Shown: positions 1 to 8,165 of the stretch, in pieces
Position numbering within the stretch: the stretch's first letter is position 1
Layout of the letters: each line of letters opens with the position of its first letter
IMG/VR virus record: IMGVR_UViG_3300001533_000886
Location: 6,384 to 28,069 of that record
Origin: a virus
Strand: one strand, 5' to 3'
DNA length: 21,686 nucleotides
Notes under the pieces: model-generated
Database searches by the model: none
The model's input: only the letters and a program-made list of their open reading frames with translations
What the model was told of the DNA's origin: nothing
Program-made: the position numbers and the translations under genes

Positions 1-1509
1 TCAGCCGTATTTTGCTCACCAGCCTCTGAAATTTTATATGGTGGTGCTTTAGGTGCAGGTAAAAGTTTTTTAATACGTTACTTAGCTATTGTTTATGCGG
101 CAATAGTTCCTGGAATTCAGATATTCATTATAAGGCGTTTGAATGCTGAAATAGAGAAGAATCATTTACGAGGCCCTAATAGTTTACCTGATTTATTAGG
201 CCCTTGGATAACTGCTGGATTAGTTTCTATTAAGTATTCATCACCTTATGAAATTAGATTTAAGAATGGTTCAAGAATCTTCTTAGATCATATGCAATAT
301 GATAAGTCAACAGAATCATGGCAAGGTAGAGAGCTTCATGTATTAGCCGTAGATGAAAGTACACATCTTACAGAATATCAGTTACGTTATTTGATGACTC
401 GTGTTCGTTTAGGTGCTTTTAAGATCGATTACAAAGCACTTAAAAATGCTTTTGATAATATTTATTCTTCCTGGGGTATAGATCATAGAATGTCTATGAG
501 GGAAGTAAAAAGTTATTTTCCTAAAGTTATACTTGGTACTAACCCCGGTGGTTCTTCTCATATTTTTCATAAAGAGACTTACGTAGACCCGGCACCTCCT
601 ATGCAAATATTTAAATCAGAGTTTGGTGGTTGGGCACAATACATACCCGGTCTTTATACCGATAATCCTACATTGTTAGAAAATGACCCTAATTATATTA
701 AGCGAATTGAGGGTTTGGGTGATAAAGAACAAGTTGCGGCTTTGAAAGAAGGTCGGTGGGATATCCTTTCTGGGGCTGCTTTAGGTGGCGTTTGGGATGG
801 TGCTATTCATATTATAGAACCTTTTCCAATTCCAGATTCATGGTATTTGGATATCACATTTGACTGGGGTTACACTAAACCATCTTCTGTAGGTATTTAT
901 GCCACTTCTAATGGTGATGATGCTTTAGATAGTCAAGGAAATGTTATATCTTTTCCTAAAGGTACGATTTTCAGGATTGGGGAATTATATTTTTGTGATC
1001 CTAAAAAAAGAAATCTAGGTTTAGAATTATCTGATTTTGAAATAGGTGAAAGGGTTGCTGAGAAGTTGATTTCTATGAATTTAGATTTAAGATATATTCA
1101 TGCTGGGCCAGCCGATAATACAATTTTTACTGCTAGGAATCATAGAGGTACTTTATCAAATCCACATGATGAAATACTTAATGGTTTTAACTCATATGCA
1201 GTTAAAGCTGGTATGAGACCAAAAGGTATTTTGTTTATGGAATCTGATAAATCCCCAGGTTCTCGTATTAGAGGTCTCTCTGTTATCAGAACTTTATTGA
1301 AGGCTAGTACAAAAAATCCTATGGAAGATCGTGGGTTTTTTGTATTTGATACTTGTAGGGATTTTATTAGGTTAGTGCCAACATTACCCAGAGACCCTAA
1401 AAATCCAGAAGATGTTGATACAGATTCAGAAGATCATATTTACGATGAATTTCGATATAAAGCTTTATCGCAGAATATAGAAGTGTCTAAAATTTCAAAT
1501 TATTTGTGA
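1..1509 (+). CDS. terL: Terminase large subunit (5'-truncated)
   Basis: ATPase-nuclease motor that packages phage DNA into the procapsid through the portal. The frame is already open at base 1, so the true start lies upstream; 502 residues are visible, and the first internal ATG is at 139. Walker A (GGALGAGKS) is encoded at 40-66, before that ATG, so 139 cannot be the real start. Walker B (VLAVDES) has its Asp-Glu at 351-356. The C-terminal nuclease domain begins near TFDWG (Asp at 862-864), with a second acidic site in GPADN (Asp at 1114-1116) and a final acidic DHIYDEFRY segment close to the C-terminus, as in RNase H-like terminase nucleases. The portal gene follows 8 bases later. The family call is secure; the missing N-terminus is probably short because Walker A normally lies within the first hundred residues. 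Confidence 0.95.
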   Translation, partial: SAVFCSPASEILYGGALGAGKSFLIRYLAIVYAAIVPGIQIFIIRRLNAEIEKNHLRGPNSLPDLLGPWITAGLVSIKYSSPYEIRFKNGSRIFLDHMQYDKSTESWQGRELHVLAVDESTHLTEYQLRYLMTRVRLGAFKIDYKALKNAFDNIYSSWGIDHRMSMREVKSYFPKVILGTNPGGSSHIFHKETYVDPAPPMQIFKSEFGGWAQYIPGLYTDNPTLLENDPNYIKRIEGLGDKEQVAALKEGRWDILSGAALGGVWDGAIHIIEPFPIPDSWYLDITFDWGYTKPSSVGIYATSNGDDALDSQGNVISFPKGTIFRIGELYFCDPKKRNLGLELSDFEIGERVAEKLISMNLDLRYIHAGPADNTIFTARNHRGTLSNPHDEILNGFNSYAVKAGMRPKGILFMESDKSPGSRIRGLSVIRTLLKASTKNPMEDRGFFVFDTCRDFIRLVPTLPRDPKNPEDVDTDSEDHIYDEFRYKALSQNIEVSKISNYL

Positions 1510-1517
1510 GGTGAGAG

Positions 1518-3269
1518 ATGTTAAGATTTAATGATTTTCAGTCAGGTGAAGAAACTGATATAGATTTTTCTTATAGACATCCTGAATATAAAAAGATGTA
1601 TTCTAATTGGATAAAGAATCGAGACTTTGTTAGAGGTACTGATTGGATTAAAGCCCGTTCTTATAGTGATCTTCATGTTTATGAAGAAAATGGTGGGTTT
1701 GTAGCCTCTTCATTTAATAACATTGATGGCTGGGAAGGTACCGCTTATTTACCTGTTCCAAAAGGCATGTTATCTGAGCCAGAGATTTATCGAAGTTATA
1801 AAGATCGGGCACAGGTATACAACGCTACAGGGAATACAGTTGAAGCATACAAGGGTATGCTTTATAGAAAAGCTCCTACCTTCCAGTATGAGAAAAAACA
1901 TTCAAGTGATGATGTCACTAACCTTAAAGAACTAGAAGATGAGATTAAAGATAAAGTTCTGAAAAAAGTAACATCAGATAATAGAGCTTTTTCTGATTTA
2001 TGTATGCAAGTATCAGAAGAAGTTATTATTACAAATAAAGTTGGTATTCTTGTTGATTTTCCTTCATTACAAAGGGACAAGGATTTATCTGTTTTAGAAT
2101 ATGAGGAACTTAATTTAACTCCAAAGACCTCTGTGTATAATGCAGAAACAATTATTAATTGGCATACCTCTAAAATTAGTGATGAGATTATACCAGATTA
2201 CTTTGTATTAGATGAATCGGGTTATGAATTTGATGCTGAAAAAATGATTTATCAGTGGGTTGAGAGATACCGTGTTTTATACTTAGAAGATGTTGAGAAT
2301 AATTTTATATATCGTCAGTTAATTGTACGAAATGTGACTAAAGCTTCTTCTGCGTCTGGAAATGGTAAAAATTATATTATAGAAGATAATATTACACCCA
2401 TGAAAGATGGTCTTCCTATGAATAGAATTCCATTTTATATTATTGACAAAGACGGTTTGAATTATACTAAGGTCTCTGAGTCTATTGTAAATGATTTAGT
2501 GGATGTTAATATAGGGCATTATAGAAATTCCGCAGATTGGGAACATAATTTATATTACTTGGGTATGAAGACTTTGGTAGTTAAAGGTTATGATATTGCC
2601 GCAAATGGGCCAATAACAATTGGTGGTGTAATTGCATCTAATTCAGATAGATTTACAGCAGAGTTGTTAGAGCCTACATCTGATTCAGGAATAGAAAAAG
2701 AAATGCAGAATAAAGAAATGCGTATGGCTGTATTAGGTTCACAGTCTATATCCCAAAGAGGGAAATATGTACAGTCTGCTGCAACAGCTAAGATCAACTC
2801 AGCTACAGAAAATTCAATTTTAGGTTCTTTGGCTAATGCTCAAAGTAAGGTGATGTCCATTATTCTTAATTTGATATTAGATTGGTCTGGTTATAGTTCT
2901 ATTAAGGGCAACATTCAAATAAATACAGACTTTTTTGAGGATGTAATTACACCCGAATCTATTATCAAGTTTTCTCAGTTGCTACAGTCTGGGTCTATAT
3001 CCCCGGAAACGTGGTACTATAATTTGGATCGCCGGGATGTATTTCCTCCAGATTGGTCTCTTGAGAAAGAGATGGCTAGAATTTCAGAAGCTGGTATGGG
3101 CATTTTTTCTGATTTAATTTATAGAAATACACCACTTAATAAACCTGATGCTATTGTTAAAGAAACACAAGGCATCTTAGATGTAACTGCGGGCAGTAGA
3201 AAATTTGAAAGTAGACCCGATCCTGACGAAGATGCTATGAAGGAAGATCCACAACAATATACACTTTAA
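1518..3269 (+). CDS. Portal protein (DUF4055-like)
   Basis: Forms the dodecameric ring at the capsid vertex through which DNA enters and to which the neck attaches. The 583-residue product has a normal portal length. Its layout resembles DUF4055 portals: an N-terminal region with a Tyr-rich EIYRSYKDRAQVYNATGN segment near residues 90-110, a beta-rich middle, and a helical MAVLGSQSISQRGKYVQSA stretch near residues 400-425, followed by a long helix and a charged C-terminal tail (DPDEDAMKEDPQ). The start is preceded by a good ribosome site (GTGAGG, then GAG) that overlaps the terminase stop region. Position between large terminase and MuF-like gene is the usual one for a portal. I recognise the family from general layout and context rather than from catalytic residues. 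Confidence 0.87.
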   Translation: MLRFNDFQSGEETDIDFSYRHPEYKKMYSNWIKNRDFVRGTDWIKARSYSDLHVYEENGGFVASSFNNIDGWEGTAYLPVPKGMLSEPEIYRSYKDRAQVYNATGNTVEAYKGMLYRKAPTFQYEKKHSSDDVTNLKELEDEIKDKVLKKVTSDNRAFSDLCMQVSEEVIITNKVGILVDFPSLQRDKDLSVLEYEELNLTPKTSVYNAETIINWHTSKISDEIIPDYFVLDESGYEFDAEKMIYQWVERYRVLYLEDVENNFIYRQLIVRNVTKASSASGNGKNYIIEDNITPMKDGLPMNRIPFYIIDKDGLNYTKVSESIVNDLVDVNIGHYRNSADWEHNLYYLGMKTLVVKGYDIAANGPITIGGVIASNSDRFTAELLEPTSDSGIEKEMQNKEMRMAVLGSQSISQRGKYVQSAATAKINSATENSILGSLANAQSKVMSIILNLILDWSGYSSIKGNIQINTDFFEDVITPESIIKFSQLLQSGSISPETWYYNLDRRDVFPPDWSLEKEMARISEAGMGIFSDLIYRNTPLNKPDAIVKETQGILDVTAGSRKFESRPDPDEDAMKEDPQQYTL

Positions 3270-3280
3270 GAAGGTTTTTC

Positions 3281-3442
3281 ATGCCTATCAAACGAGGAAA
3301 AGATACAAAAGGTTGTTTTTATCAATGGGGTTCTCAGAAGAAGTATTACTATAGTTGTGAGGATACTAAGAGTAGGAGAAATGCTTATAACAAAGCTAGG
3401 CGGCAGGCAAAGGCAATTTATTCTTCTGGCTATAAAGGGTAA
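3281..3442 (+). CDS. Small basic phage protein of unknown function
   Basis: A 53-residue ORF starting MPIKRGKDTKG and ending in a YSSGYKG tail. It is rich in Lys, Arg and Tyr, with an FYQWGS segment, a YYY run, and an Arg/Lys/Ala-rich second half likely to be helical (TKSRRNAYNKARRQAKA). It fills the gap between portal and MuF-like genes almost exactly (11 bases after the portal stop, 6 before the next start). AAGG at 3271-3274 is a plausible ribosome site. I recall similar short proteins (KGKD-like start, YYQWG, SGYK end) beside portals in other phages but know no established function. The strong positive charge would suit contact with DNA or with the acidic portal C-terminus; that is inference. 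It is too short for a typical ORF length cutoff. Confidence 0.75.
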   Translation: MPIKRGKDTKGCFYQWGSQKKYYYSCEDTKSRRNAYNKARRQAKAIYSSGYKG

Positions 3443-3448
3443 TTAAAG

Positions 3449-4510
3449 ATGGAGATAGTAGATAGTTTACAGGATATGGAAGTATTACATCAAACTTATA
3501 ATTTATATTATACTAACGGTATGATTAGAAGTTGGTTAGATTTAGTTAAGTTATTAGAAAAGGACTTACGAGGTTCTGTAACATATTTCGATGATAATGA
3601 TAAAAATCAAAAAATATTGAAAAATAATGTTGCAGAAGCCTTGCAAAAGTTTGAAGAAAGTGCTATAATACAACTTAGAAAAGATTTAGCAGATTTTGCT
3701 AGAGTTGAGAATTCTTATTATATAAATACCTACAAAGAAGTTTTAGACCCATTTGAATTAGAAGTAGAAGAAGAGGATTCAGAAAAAGTAGTAAATGCTA
3801 TAGAACAGGAAAAAATTAACTTTTCTGATAATAGAGTTTTTACACTACTATTATTTTATAGAACTTTTTTTAATGATAACTCAAAACGAATTAAAGATGC
3901 TATAGCTTCTGCTATAATGTTGGATAGAGACGAAAAATATATTAGAGATGTATTACTTGGTGTTAATGGGCAAACTCAAATAACAGCACATAGGTTATCG
4001 GTTGTAGGGAGAACGCTTACAAATTATTATTCTGCTAAAGTTAAAAATAGATTTATTTCAAAAAATAGACATATGATACAAGGTTATCAATGGATGTCAG
4101 TTTTAGATTCAAGGACATCTACTTTTTGCAGGTGGGCTGATGGAAAAACTTGGAACTATGATACAAACTCTGGAACATTAACAGCCCCCTATGAACCCCC
4201 CGCACATGAAAATTGTAGGAGTTCAACTACACCAATATTTTATTCTTATGATAAGTTGGGTTTAGATGCCAGGTATAAAGAGCAATTTACCGGGAAACCG
4301 CCAGAAAGAATTACATATTATGAATGGTTGTCAAGACAGCCAGCTTCTTTACAAAAAGATGTATTAGGGCCTACTAGATATACATTATGGAAAAAGGAGG
4401 GTGTTACCCCAGAAAAGTTTTATGATAATAAAGGTAAGTTTCTAACTTTATCTGAGTTACAAAAAAAGAATGTAGAAATACCAAAACAATATTTACAATG
4501 GGTGAGGTAA
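3449..4510 (+). CDS. MuF-like minor head protein
   Basis: Minor capsid/head morphogenesis protein of the Mu gpF / SPP1 gp7 family, found inside the head near the portal and needed for head assembly or DNA delivery. The 353-residue product has a long charged helical N-terminal half. The MuF signature lies at about residues 218-260: LDSRTSTFCRWADGKTW with Cys227, then HENCRSS with His253 and Cys256, a possible metal- or fold-stabilising Cys/His set. The C-terminal part carries the PASLQKDVLGPTR segment and LTLSEL that I associate with minor head proteins of this family. No toxin domain is fused to the C-terminus, unlike some MuF proteins. The gene starts 6 bases after the small basic ORF; the Shine-Dalgarno is weak (TTAAAG). 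The metallophosphoesterase gene begins 4 bases after its stop. Confidence 0.88.
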   Translation: MEIVDSLQDMEVLHQTYNLYYTNGMIRSWLDLVKLLEKDLRGSVTYFDDNDKNQKILKNNVAEALQKFEESAIIQLRKDLADFARVENSYYINTYKEVLDPFELEVEEEDSEKVVNAIEQEKINFSDNRVFTLLLFYRTFFNDNSKRIKDAIASAIMLDRDEKYIRDVLLGVNGQTQITAHRLSVVGRTLTNYYSAKVKNRFISKNRHMIQGYQWMSVLDSRTSTFCRWADGKTWNYDTNSGTLTAPYEPPAHENCRSSTTPIFYSYDKLGLDARYKEQFTGKPPERITYYEWLSRQPASLQKDVLGPTRYTLWKKEGVTPEKFYDNKGKFLTLSELQKKNVEIPKQYLQWVR

Positions 4511-4514
4511 GTAA

Positions 4515-5759
4515 GTGACTAGAGTACAATGGATTGCAGAGAAGAATTTAGAAGCTGATTGTTCTATGGATTATTATGATTATTATGATTCATTTTGTGA
4601 GTATTTTGATAGGATATCTTTTGAAACATATAAAAGGTATTGTCGAGAAGCGTTTCAAAATCTTTCTTCTGAGGAAACAGAGACAGTTAAATCAACCAAA
4701 AATTCAGAAGGTCTATCTGTTGAATTAAGGGCCTCTGACATTAGGACAGAGGAAGATTTAATAAAGTTTGGTAAGATAGATACTGATAGGTGGGAAGCCA
4801 TAGAGCTTATGAATGAGTTCTGGGGTAATGATGATAACCCCCATTATCTTATTAAGGGTAAATATAAGCCTAGAACTGGTGGTGTATTCACACCAAAAGA
4901 ATATGCAGAAAAGTTTAAAGACTTTGTAAAAAGTGTTGAACTTCCTACAAATGAAATTGAAAAATATAGCACAACTGGGTTTTTGTATGAGTTAGATTTA
5001 TTTGATTTACATTTCGGGCAACAAAGTCTATTAGCTGAAACAGGTGATATGGAATATAATCCTGATGTAGCTGCAAAAATGTATATGGATTCAATAAATT
5101 ATTTTATTCAAAAAACACATGATACTGTTGAGAAGTATGTTATACCCGTAGGTAATGATTTTTTTAACGTTGATTCTCATTTGAACACAACTACAAGAGG
5201 TACTCCTCAGCAGGAAAGCTCTTCTTTTAGAGGTACTTTTCTAAAGGCTGAAGAGTTATTGATTAAAGCAATAAATAAACTTAGTAAGATAGCTGAGGTT
5301 GAAGTGATTATTGTTCCTGGTAATCATGATGAGTATAGAATGTTTTATATGGGAGAATTCTTAAAAGCCTTTTTTAGAAATACTGTAGGTGTAGAAATTG
5401 ATAATTCATTAGAACCTAGGAAATATTTTTTGTGGGGTAAAACTTTACTAGGTTTCACACACGGCAATAAAGAAAAGCGTGGTTTTTTACCACTCTTAAT
5501 GGCACAGGAAAAAACTAAGGAATTTGCTAAAGCCAATTACCACGAGTGGCATTTAGGTCATTGGCATTCAACACACGATAGAAACTTTAGATTATCCAAA
5601 GAGTCCCAAGGTATTATGGAAAGGGTTCTGGGTTCTTTAGTACCTCTTGATGATTTTCACAAAGATAAAGGATACAGGCATATCAAACAATCTACCTGTT
5701 TTAAGTATCATAAAGAGCATGGGCCTATAGGAATGGAGTTTTATCATCCAGGAATGTAA
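4515..5759 (+). CDS. Calcineurin-like metallophosphoesterase
   Basis: A 414-residue protein with the complete metal-binding motif series of the calcineurin-like phosphoesterase superfamily: Asp164-x-His166 (DLHFG), Gly-Asn-Asp215 (GNDFFNVDS), GNHD at 269-272, His316 (THG) and His349-x-His351 (GHWHSTHD). These residues normally bind two divalent metals and hydrolyse phosphoesters or act as a nuclease. The first 150 or so residues lie outside the catalytic core; they are acidic and Tyr-rich at the start (YYDYYDSF), then charged, and may serve as a docking region. It starts with GTG at 4515 behind GGTGAGGTAAG, 4 bases after the MuF-like stop, so it is probably co-transcribed with the head genes. 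The substrate cannot be deduced: DNA ends, nucleotides or a phosphoprotein are possible. All key residues look intact. Confidence 0.88.
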   Translation: MTRVQWIAEKNLEADCSMDYYDYYDSFCEYFDRISFETYKRYCREAFQNLSSEETETVKSTKNSEGLSVELRASDIRTEEDLIKFGKIDTDRWEAIELMNEFWGNDDNPHYLIKGKYKPRTGGVFTPKEYAEKFKDFVKSVELPTNEIEKYSTTGFLYELDLFDLHFGQQSLLAETGDMEYNPDVAAKMYMDSINYFIQKTHDTVEKYVIPVGNDFFNVDSHLNTTTRGTPQQESSSFRGTFLKAEELLIKAINKLSKIAEVEVIIVPGNHDEYRMFYMGEFLKAFFRNTVGVEIDNSLEPRKYFLWGKTLLGFTHGNKEKRGFLPLLMAQEKTKEFAKANYHEWHLGHWHSTHDRNFRLSKESQGIMERVLGSLVPLDDFHKDKGYRHIKQSTCFKYHKEHGPIGMEFYHPGM

Positions 5760-5791
5760 AAATAATGAACTTTTTTTGTATTTTATTTATA

Positions 5792-5826
5792 TTGTTAAAA
5801 AAATCAGAGCTATAATGTGATATAAT
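5792..5826 (+). promoter_or_regulatory. Extended -10 promoter ahead of the capsid block
   Basis: In the 167-base gap before the scaffold gene, TG-A-TATAAT at 5818-5826 matches an ideal extended -10 element. A TTGTTA box lies at 5792-5797 but is 23 bases away, too far for standard -35 spacing, so any activity would rest on the extended -10. A second TATAAT lies at 5811-5816. The same TGATATAAT string recurs at 8558-8566 before the connector gene. The location at a block boundary is the best support; such strings also occur by chance inside genes in this AT-rich DNA. Confidence 0.55.
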
Positions 5827-5859
5827 GCTTTTATTAGGATAAAAAAGAAAATCAGTAAA

Positions 5860-5874
5860 TACAGCGGTGCTGTA
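5860..5874 (+). other. Small hairpin in the leader of the scaffold gene
   Basis: TACAGC-GGT-GCTGTA forms a perfect 6-bp stem with a 3-base loop, about 35 bases downstream of the predicted -10 and about 50 bases before the scaffold start. A weaker AGGA...TCCT pairing follows at about 5874-5889. There is no U-tract, so it does not look like a terminator. It may stabilise the transcript or modulate translation of the capsid block; this is inference. Confidence 0.35.
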
Positions 5875-5926
5875 GGATTTTCGGCTCCTGTGGAGTTATT
5901 TGATATATAGTAGTGGGGTATGTAGT

Positions 5927-6664
5927 ATGGATTTTTGGGAAAAAATTGCAGAGTTTCTGAGAGACGATGTAGAAGTTAGTTCTTTAAAGGCACAATTTGA
6001 GACTTATAAAAATGATCAGATTTCCGGTGTGATCAAGAATAAAGAAAAGATTCTTGATGAAAAGAAAGCACTTCAAGCGGAGCTTGATGAGTTGAAACAG
6101 AAGACAGCAGACTATGAGAAGCATGATATTTCTGTTGATAAATTTATGGAAATGGAAATTGAACTGGAGTCCCTTAAACAGAATGTGACTAATCCTGAAG
6201 AGCTTAAAGCGAAAGAAACGATGCTTATGGATCGTGGTAAAACGCTGAAAGAAAAAGAACTTTCACCCGTCATTGAGAAATTGACTAGTGATTTAGAAGG
6301 AACTTCTAAACAGTTGGAAGAGTACAAGGTTAAGTATCAGAAGTACATGGCGCAAAATCAAATTACTAAGGTTCTTAGTGATTTACACGTACAGTACGAT
6401 GATATGTGGTTTGATGGTTTCATGAGTAGAGCAAAGGTCGAGTATGATGAATCTAATGATTCTATGGATATTAACCTTTATCTTCAAGACCAAAATACAA
6501 CCGTTCCTTTGGAAGACTGGAAGAAAGTTTGGCCTACTACCGAACACGGTAAACGAATGATTAAAGCACCCACTAATTATGGTGGTGGAGCTGGAGGTGC
6601 AGGCAACGCCCCCGGAAAGAATATGAAAGAAACTCTTTCTGGTATGTTCGCCTATAAAACCTAA
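5927..6664 (+). CDS. Capsid scaffolding protein
   Basis: Predicted internal scaffold that guides assembly of the major capsid protein into a procapsid and is then removed. From ATG 5927 the product has 245 residues. It is highly charged and helical: a coiled-coil-like stretch rich in Lys/Glu/Leu runs from about residue 15 to 145 (DEKKALQAELDELKQ, EELKAKE, LEGTSKQLEEYK), followed by a more globular part and a flexible Gly-rich segment (GGGAGGAGNAPG) near the C-terminus. Composition and position immediately before the major capsid gene are typical of scaffolds. An in-frame TTG at 5900 is possible, but ATG 5927 has GTGGGG at a suitable distance and repeats the start context of the gene at 11935. 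No protease signature is visible, so a separate maturation protease would have to lie elsewhere or be absent. Confidence 0.8.
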   Translation: MDFWEKIAEFLRDDVEVSSLKAQFETYKNDQISGVIKNKEKILDEKKALQAELDELKQKTADYEKHDISVDKFMEMEIELESLKQNVTNPEELKAKETMLMDRGKTLKEKELSPVIEKLTSDLEGTSKQLEEYKVKYQKYMAQNQITKVLSDLHVQYDDMWFDGFMSRAKVEYDESNDSMDINLYLQDQNTTVPLEDWKKVWPTTEHGKRMIKAPTNYGGGAGGAGNAPGKNMKETLSGMFAYKT

Positions 6665-6697
6665 TTAAAAAACAAATTTAATTTGGAGGACAATTAA

Positions 6698-7642
6698 ATG
6701 GCATTACTTAATACTTTTCGTGAAGTGGCTATCGCAAATAGCCAGAAACAGCCTAAGATGGTCGATCAGCTTTTGGAAGAGGCTCCTATTGTAGAGACTA
6801 TTCCTTTTGAAGCTACTTCTAATGGCTTGTCTAATACTTATGAGGAATTGGAAGATGTTCAGGGTGCAGGTCTTATCGATCTGGATCAGGCACTTCCTAC
6901 GTTGGATTCTACTACTAAGCTCGGTGAAGTAAACCTTTCCGTACTTGGTGGTCAGATGTTTGTTGGTGAAGATAAAGCTCGTAAGTTTGGTGGCCCTGGC
7001 CCTTATTTTGATAAGAAAATTCCTGTTATTCTTCGTAAAACTGGTTCTGACTTTGAGAAGTCTATTATTTATAATAGTCTTCGGGCAAAAGCAATTACCT
7101 CTACTGGGGATCATTTGCTTTCTGCTGGTGGTTCTGCAAATAAGAACTATAGTATTATTGCTGTAAAGTGGGTTCCTGGTGAAGTTACTGGTCTTTATGA
7201 TCCCAACGGCTTTGGTCGTGGTATGTTGATGGATATGCAGCCCCTTAATGGTGGTAACCTCTCCCAGTTTACGGATACTACTGCTGATGGTAGAACAGTA
7301 ACCGTGAATGGTTATGGTATGCGTATGAAGAGTTATGTTGGTATGCAGCTTGCTAATGCTCGTTATGTATCTTCTATTGTTAACATTGATATTGATGATG
7401 ATGATCTTCCTACGGAAATGCAGATTGATGACCTTATTGAGTCTGTTCGTGGGCAGGAAGGTGGTTCTACTTGGTTGTTCATGCACCCGAAAGTTAAAAC
7501 CGCTCTTCAGAAGTATAAGGGTGATTCTATTGAGCTGACTGTAGCAGATAATATTGTACGAACCTATCAGACTTGGAATGGTATTCCTTTGATCTCTTCG
7601 TATAATTTCATGAAAGCTACAGAAACTAACGTATCTGTTTAA
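6698..7642 (+). CDS. Major capsid protein
   Basis: Principal shell subunit, expected to adopt the HK97 fold. The 314-residue product sits directly after the scaffold and before a cement-like gene, and has a very strong ribosome site (TTTGGAGGA, 8 bases before ATG). Visible features include an N-terminal helical region (VDQLLEEAPIVETIPFEATSNGL), a Gly-rich KFGGPGPYFDKK segment near residue 100 that could correspond to the E-loop area, VPGEVTGLYDP and QLANARYVSSIVNIDID in the later part, and FMHPKV before the C-terminus. It resembles the Bordetella phage BPP-1 Bbp17 type of capsid protein as I remember it. Codon choice is unlike most neighbours: CGT for Arg and CTT for Leu are common, which fits very high expression. 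Assignment rests on context, size and family resemblance. Confidence 0.87.
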   Translation: MALLNTFREVAIANSQKQPKMVDQLLEEAPIVETIPFEATSNGLSNTYEELEDVQGAGLIDLDQALPTLDSTTKLGEVNLSVLGGQMFVGEDKARKFGGPGPYFDKKIPVILRKTGSDFEKSIIYNSLRAKAITSTGDHLLSAGGSANKNYSIIAVKWVPGEVTGLYDPNGFGRGMLMDMQPLNGGNLSQFTDTTADGRTVTVNGYGMRMKSYVGMQLANARYVSSIVNIDIDDDDLPTEMQIDDLIESVRGQEGGSTWLFMHPKVKTALQKYKGDSIELTVADNIVRTYQTWNGIPLISSYNFMKATETNVSV

Positions 7643-7669
7643 TTTTAAATAATATTTTGGAGGATAAAT

Positions 7670-8092
7670 ATGGCTGACCTTGCTACTGGTACTATTAGTG
7701 CCGAACTTCGGGCTGATCCCGATTATTTGCTGTACGGGGAGACCGTTCCTAGCAATACAACTGTTTATTCCGATGGTATGGCCCTGGGTAAGACTCAGGA
7801 CGCTATTGAGATTGTAGGTGTTGCTAAGACTGAAATTACTGTGCTTGATACTAAGGAAATCTCTTTTGTTATTCAGGAGAGTTCCGATGATGGTGACTCT
7901 GATTCTTATGTTACTATTGCTACCCCGTATTCAATGACCGCTTCTAGTGATACTACTATTGATGCTGGCACTGAACTTTTCCGTTTTGTACCTTCTACTA
8001 AGGCAGAAGTTTATATTCGGGTAGGATTTGTGTCCACTGATACTGGAGAAGCTGGTACTGTTGATGTATTCCCGGTCTACAAGGCTCGGTAA
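7670..8092 (+). CDS. Head decoration/cement protein (Bbp16-like)
   Basis: A 140-residue beta-rich protein directly after the major capsid gene with its own strong ribosome site (TTTGGAGGA). The second half shows the pattern I associate with Bbp16-type capsid cement proteins: a Gln-containing strand (ISFVIQESSDDGDSDSY), a stretch on starting values (TPYSMTASSDTTIDAGTELF), and a closing strand set (AEVYIRVGFVSTDTGEAGTVDVF). It is acidic, with few Lys/Arg and no Cys or Trp seen, which is common for proteins coating capsids. Codon use resembles that of the major capsid gene, so both are probably made in large amounts. It lies just before a terminator hairpin that would end the capsid transcript. 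A fibre or other head protein cannot be excluded. Confidence 0.65.
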   Translation: MADLATGTISAELRADPDYLLYGETVPSNTTVYSDGMALGKTQDAIEIVGVAKTEITVLDTKEISFVIQESSDDGDSDSYVTIATPYSMTASSDTTIDAGTELFRFVPSTKAEVYIRVGFVSTDTGEAGTVDVFPVYKAR

Positions 8093-8116
8093 TTAACAAA
8101 TAAGATTAGTTCTTAT

Positions 8117-8147
8117 GGGCCTTCTATTTATTAGGAGGCCCTATTTT
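8117..8147 (+). terminator. Intrinsic terminator after the cement gene
   Basis: GGGCCTTCT (8117-8125) pairs with AGGAGGCCC (8133-8141) around a 7-base loop, a 9-bp stem with one G-T wobble, followed by TATTTT. It would end or attenuate transcription from the capsid genes before the zinc-finger gene. The downstream run is short and interrupted, so read-through is likely to be partial. Confidence 0.75.
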
Positions 8148-8165
8148 CATACTAAGGTGGTAATT

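Noticed and set aside
139-1509. ATG 139 as the start of the terminase
   Set aside because: The Walker A motif is encoded upstream at 40-66 in the same open frame, so the gene must begin before the window.
3661-3918. TGCTATAAT strings at 3661-3669 and 3910-3918 as internal promoters
   Set aside because: They lie within the MuF-like coding sequence, and a further such string (TGGTATAAT) occurs near 14116 in the tape measure gene. In this AT-rich DNA they are expected by chance.
5900-5926. TTG 5900 as start of the scaffold gene
   Set aside because: ATG 5927 has a better ribosome site and the same start context as the chaperone gene at 11935.
6704-7486. Antisense open frame of 260 residues opposite the major capsid gene
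   Set aside because: Its composition is unlike a real protein (rich in Ile, Thr, Asn, Arg), it has no suitable ribosome site, and it mirrors the codon bias of the capsid gene, which leaves few TTA, CTA or TCA codons in register.
8115-8165. Upstream ATG 8115 as start of the zinc-finger gene
   Set aside because: It lies inside the terminator hairpin and lacks a ribosome site; ATG 8166 has AAGGTGG at good spacing and places the zinc finger near the N-terminus.
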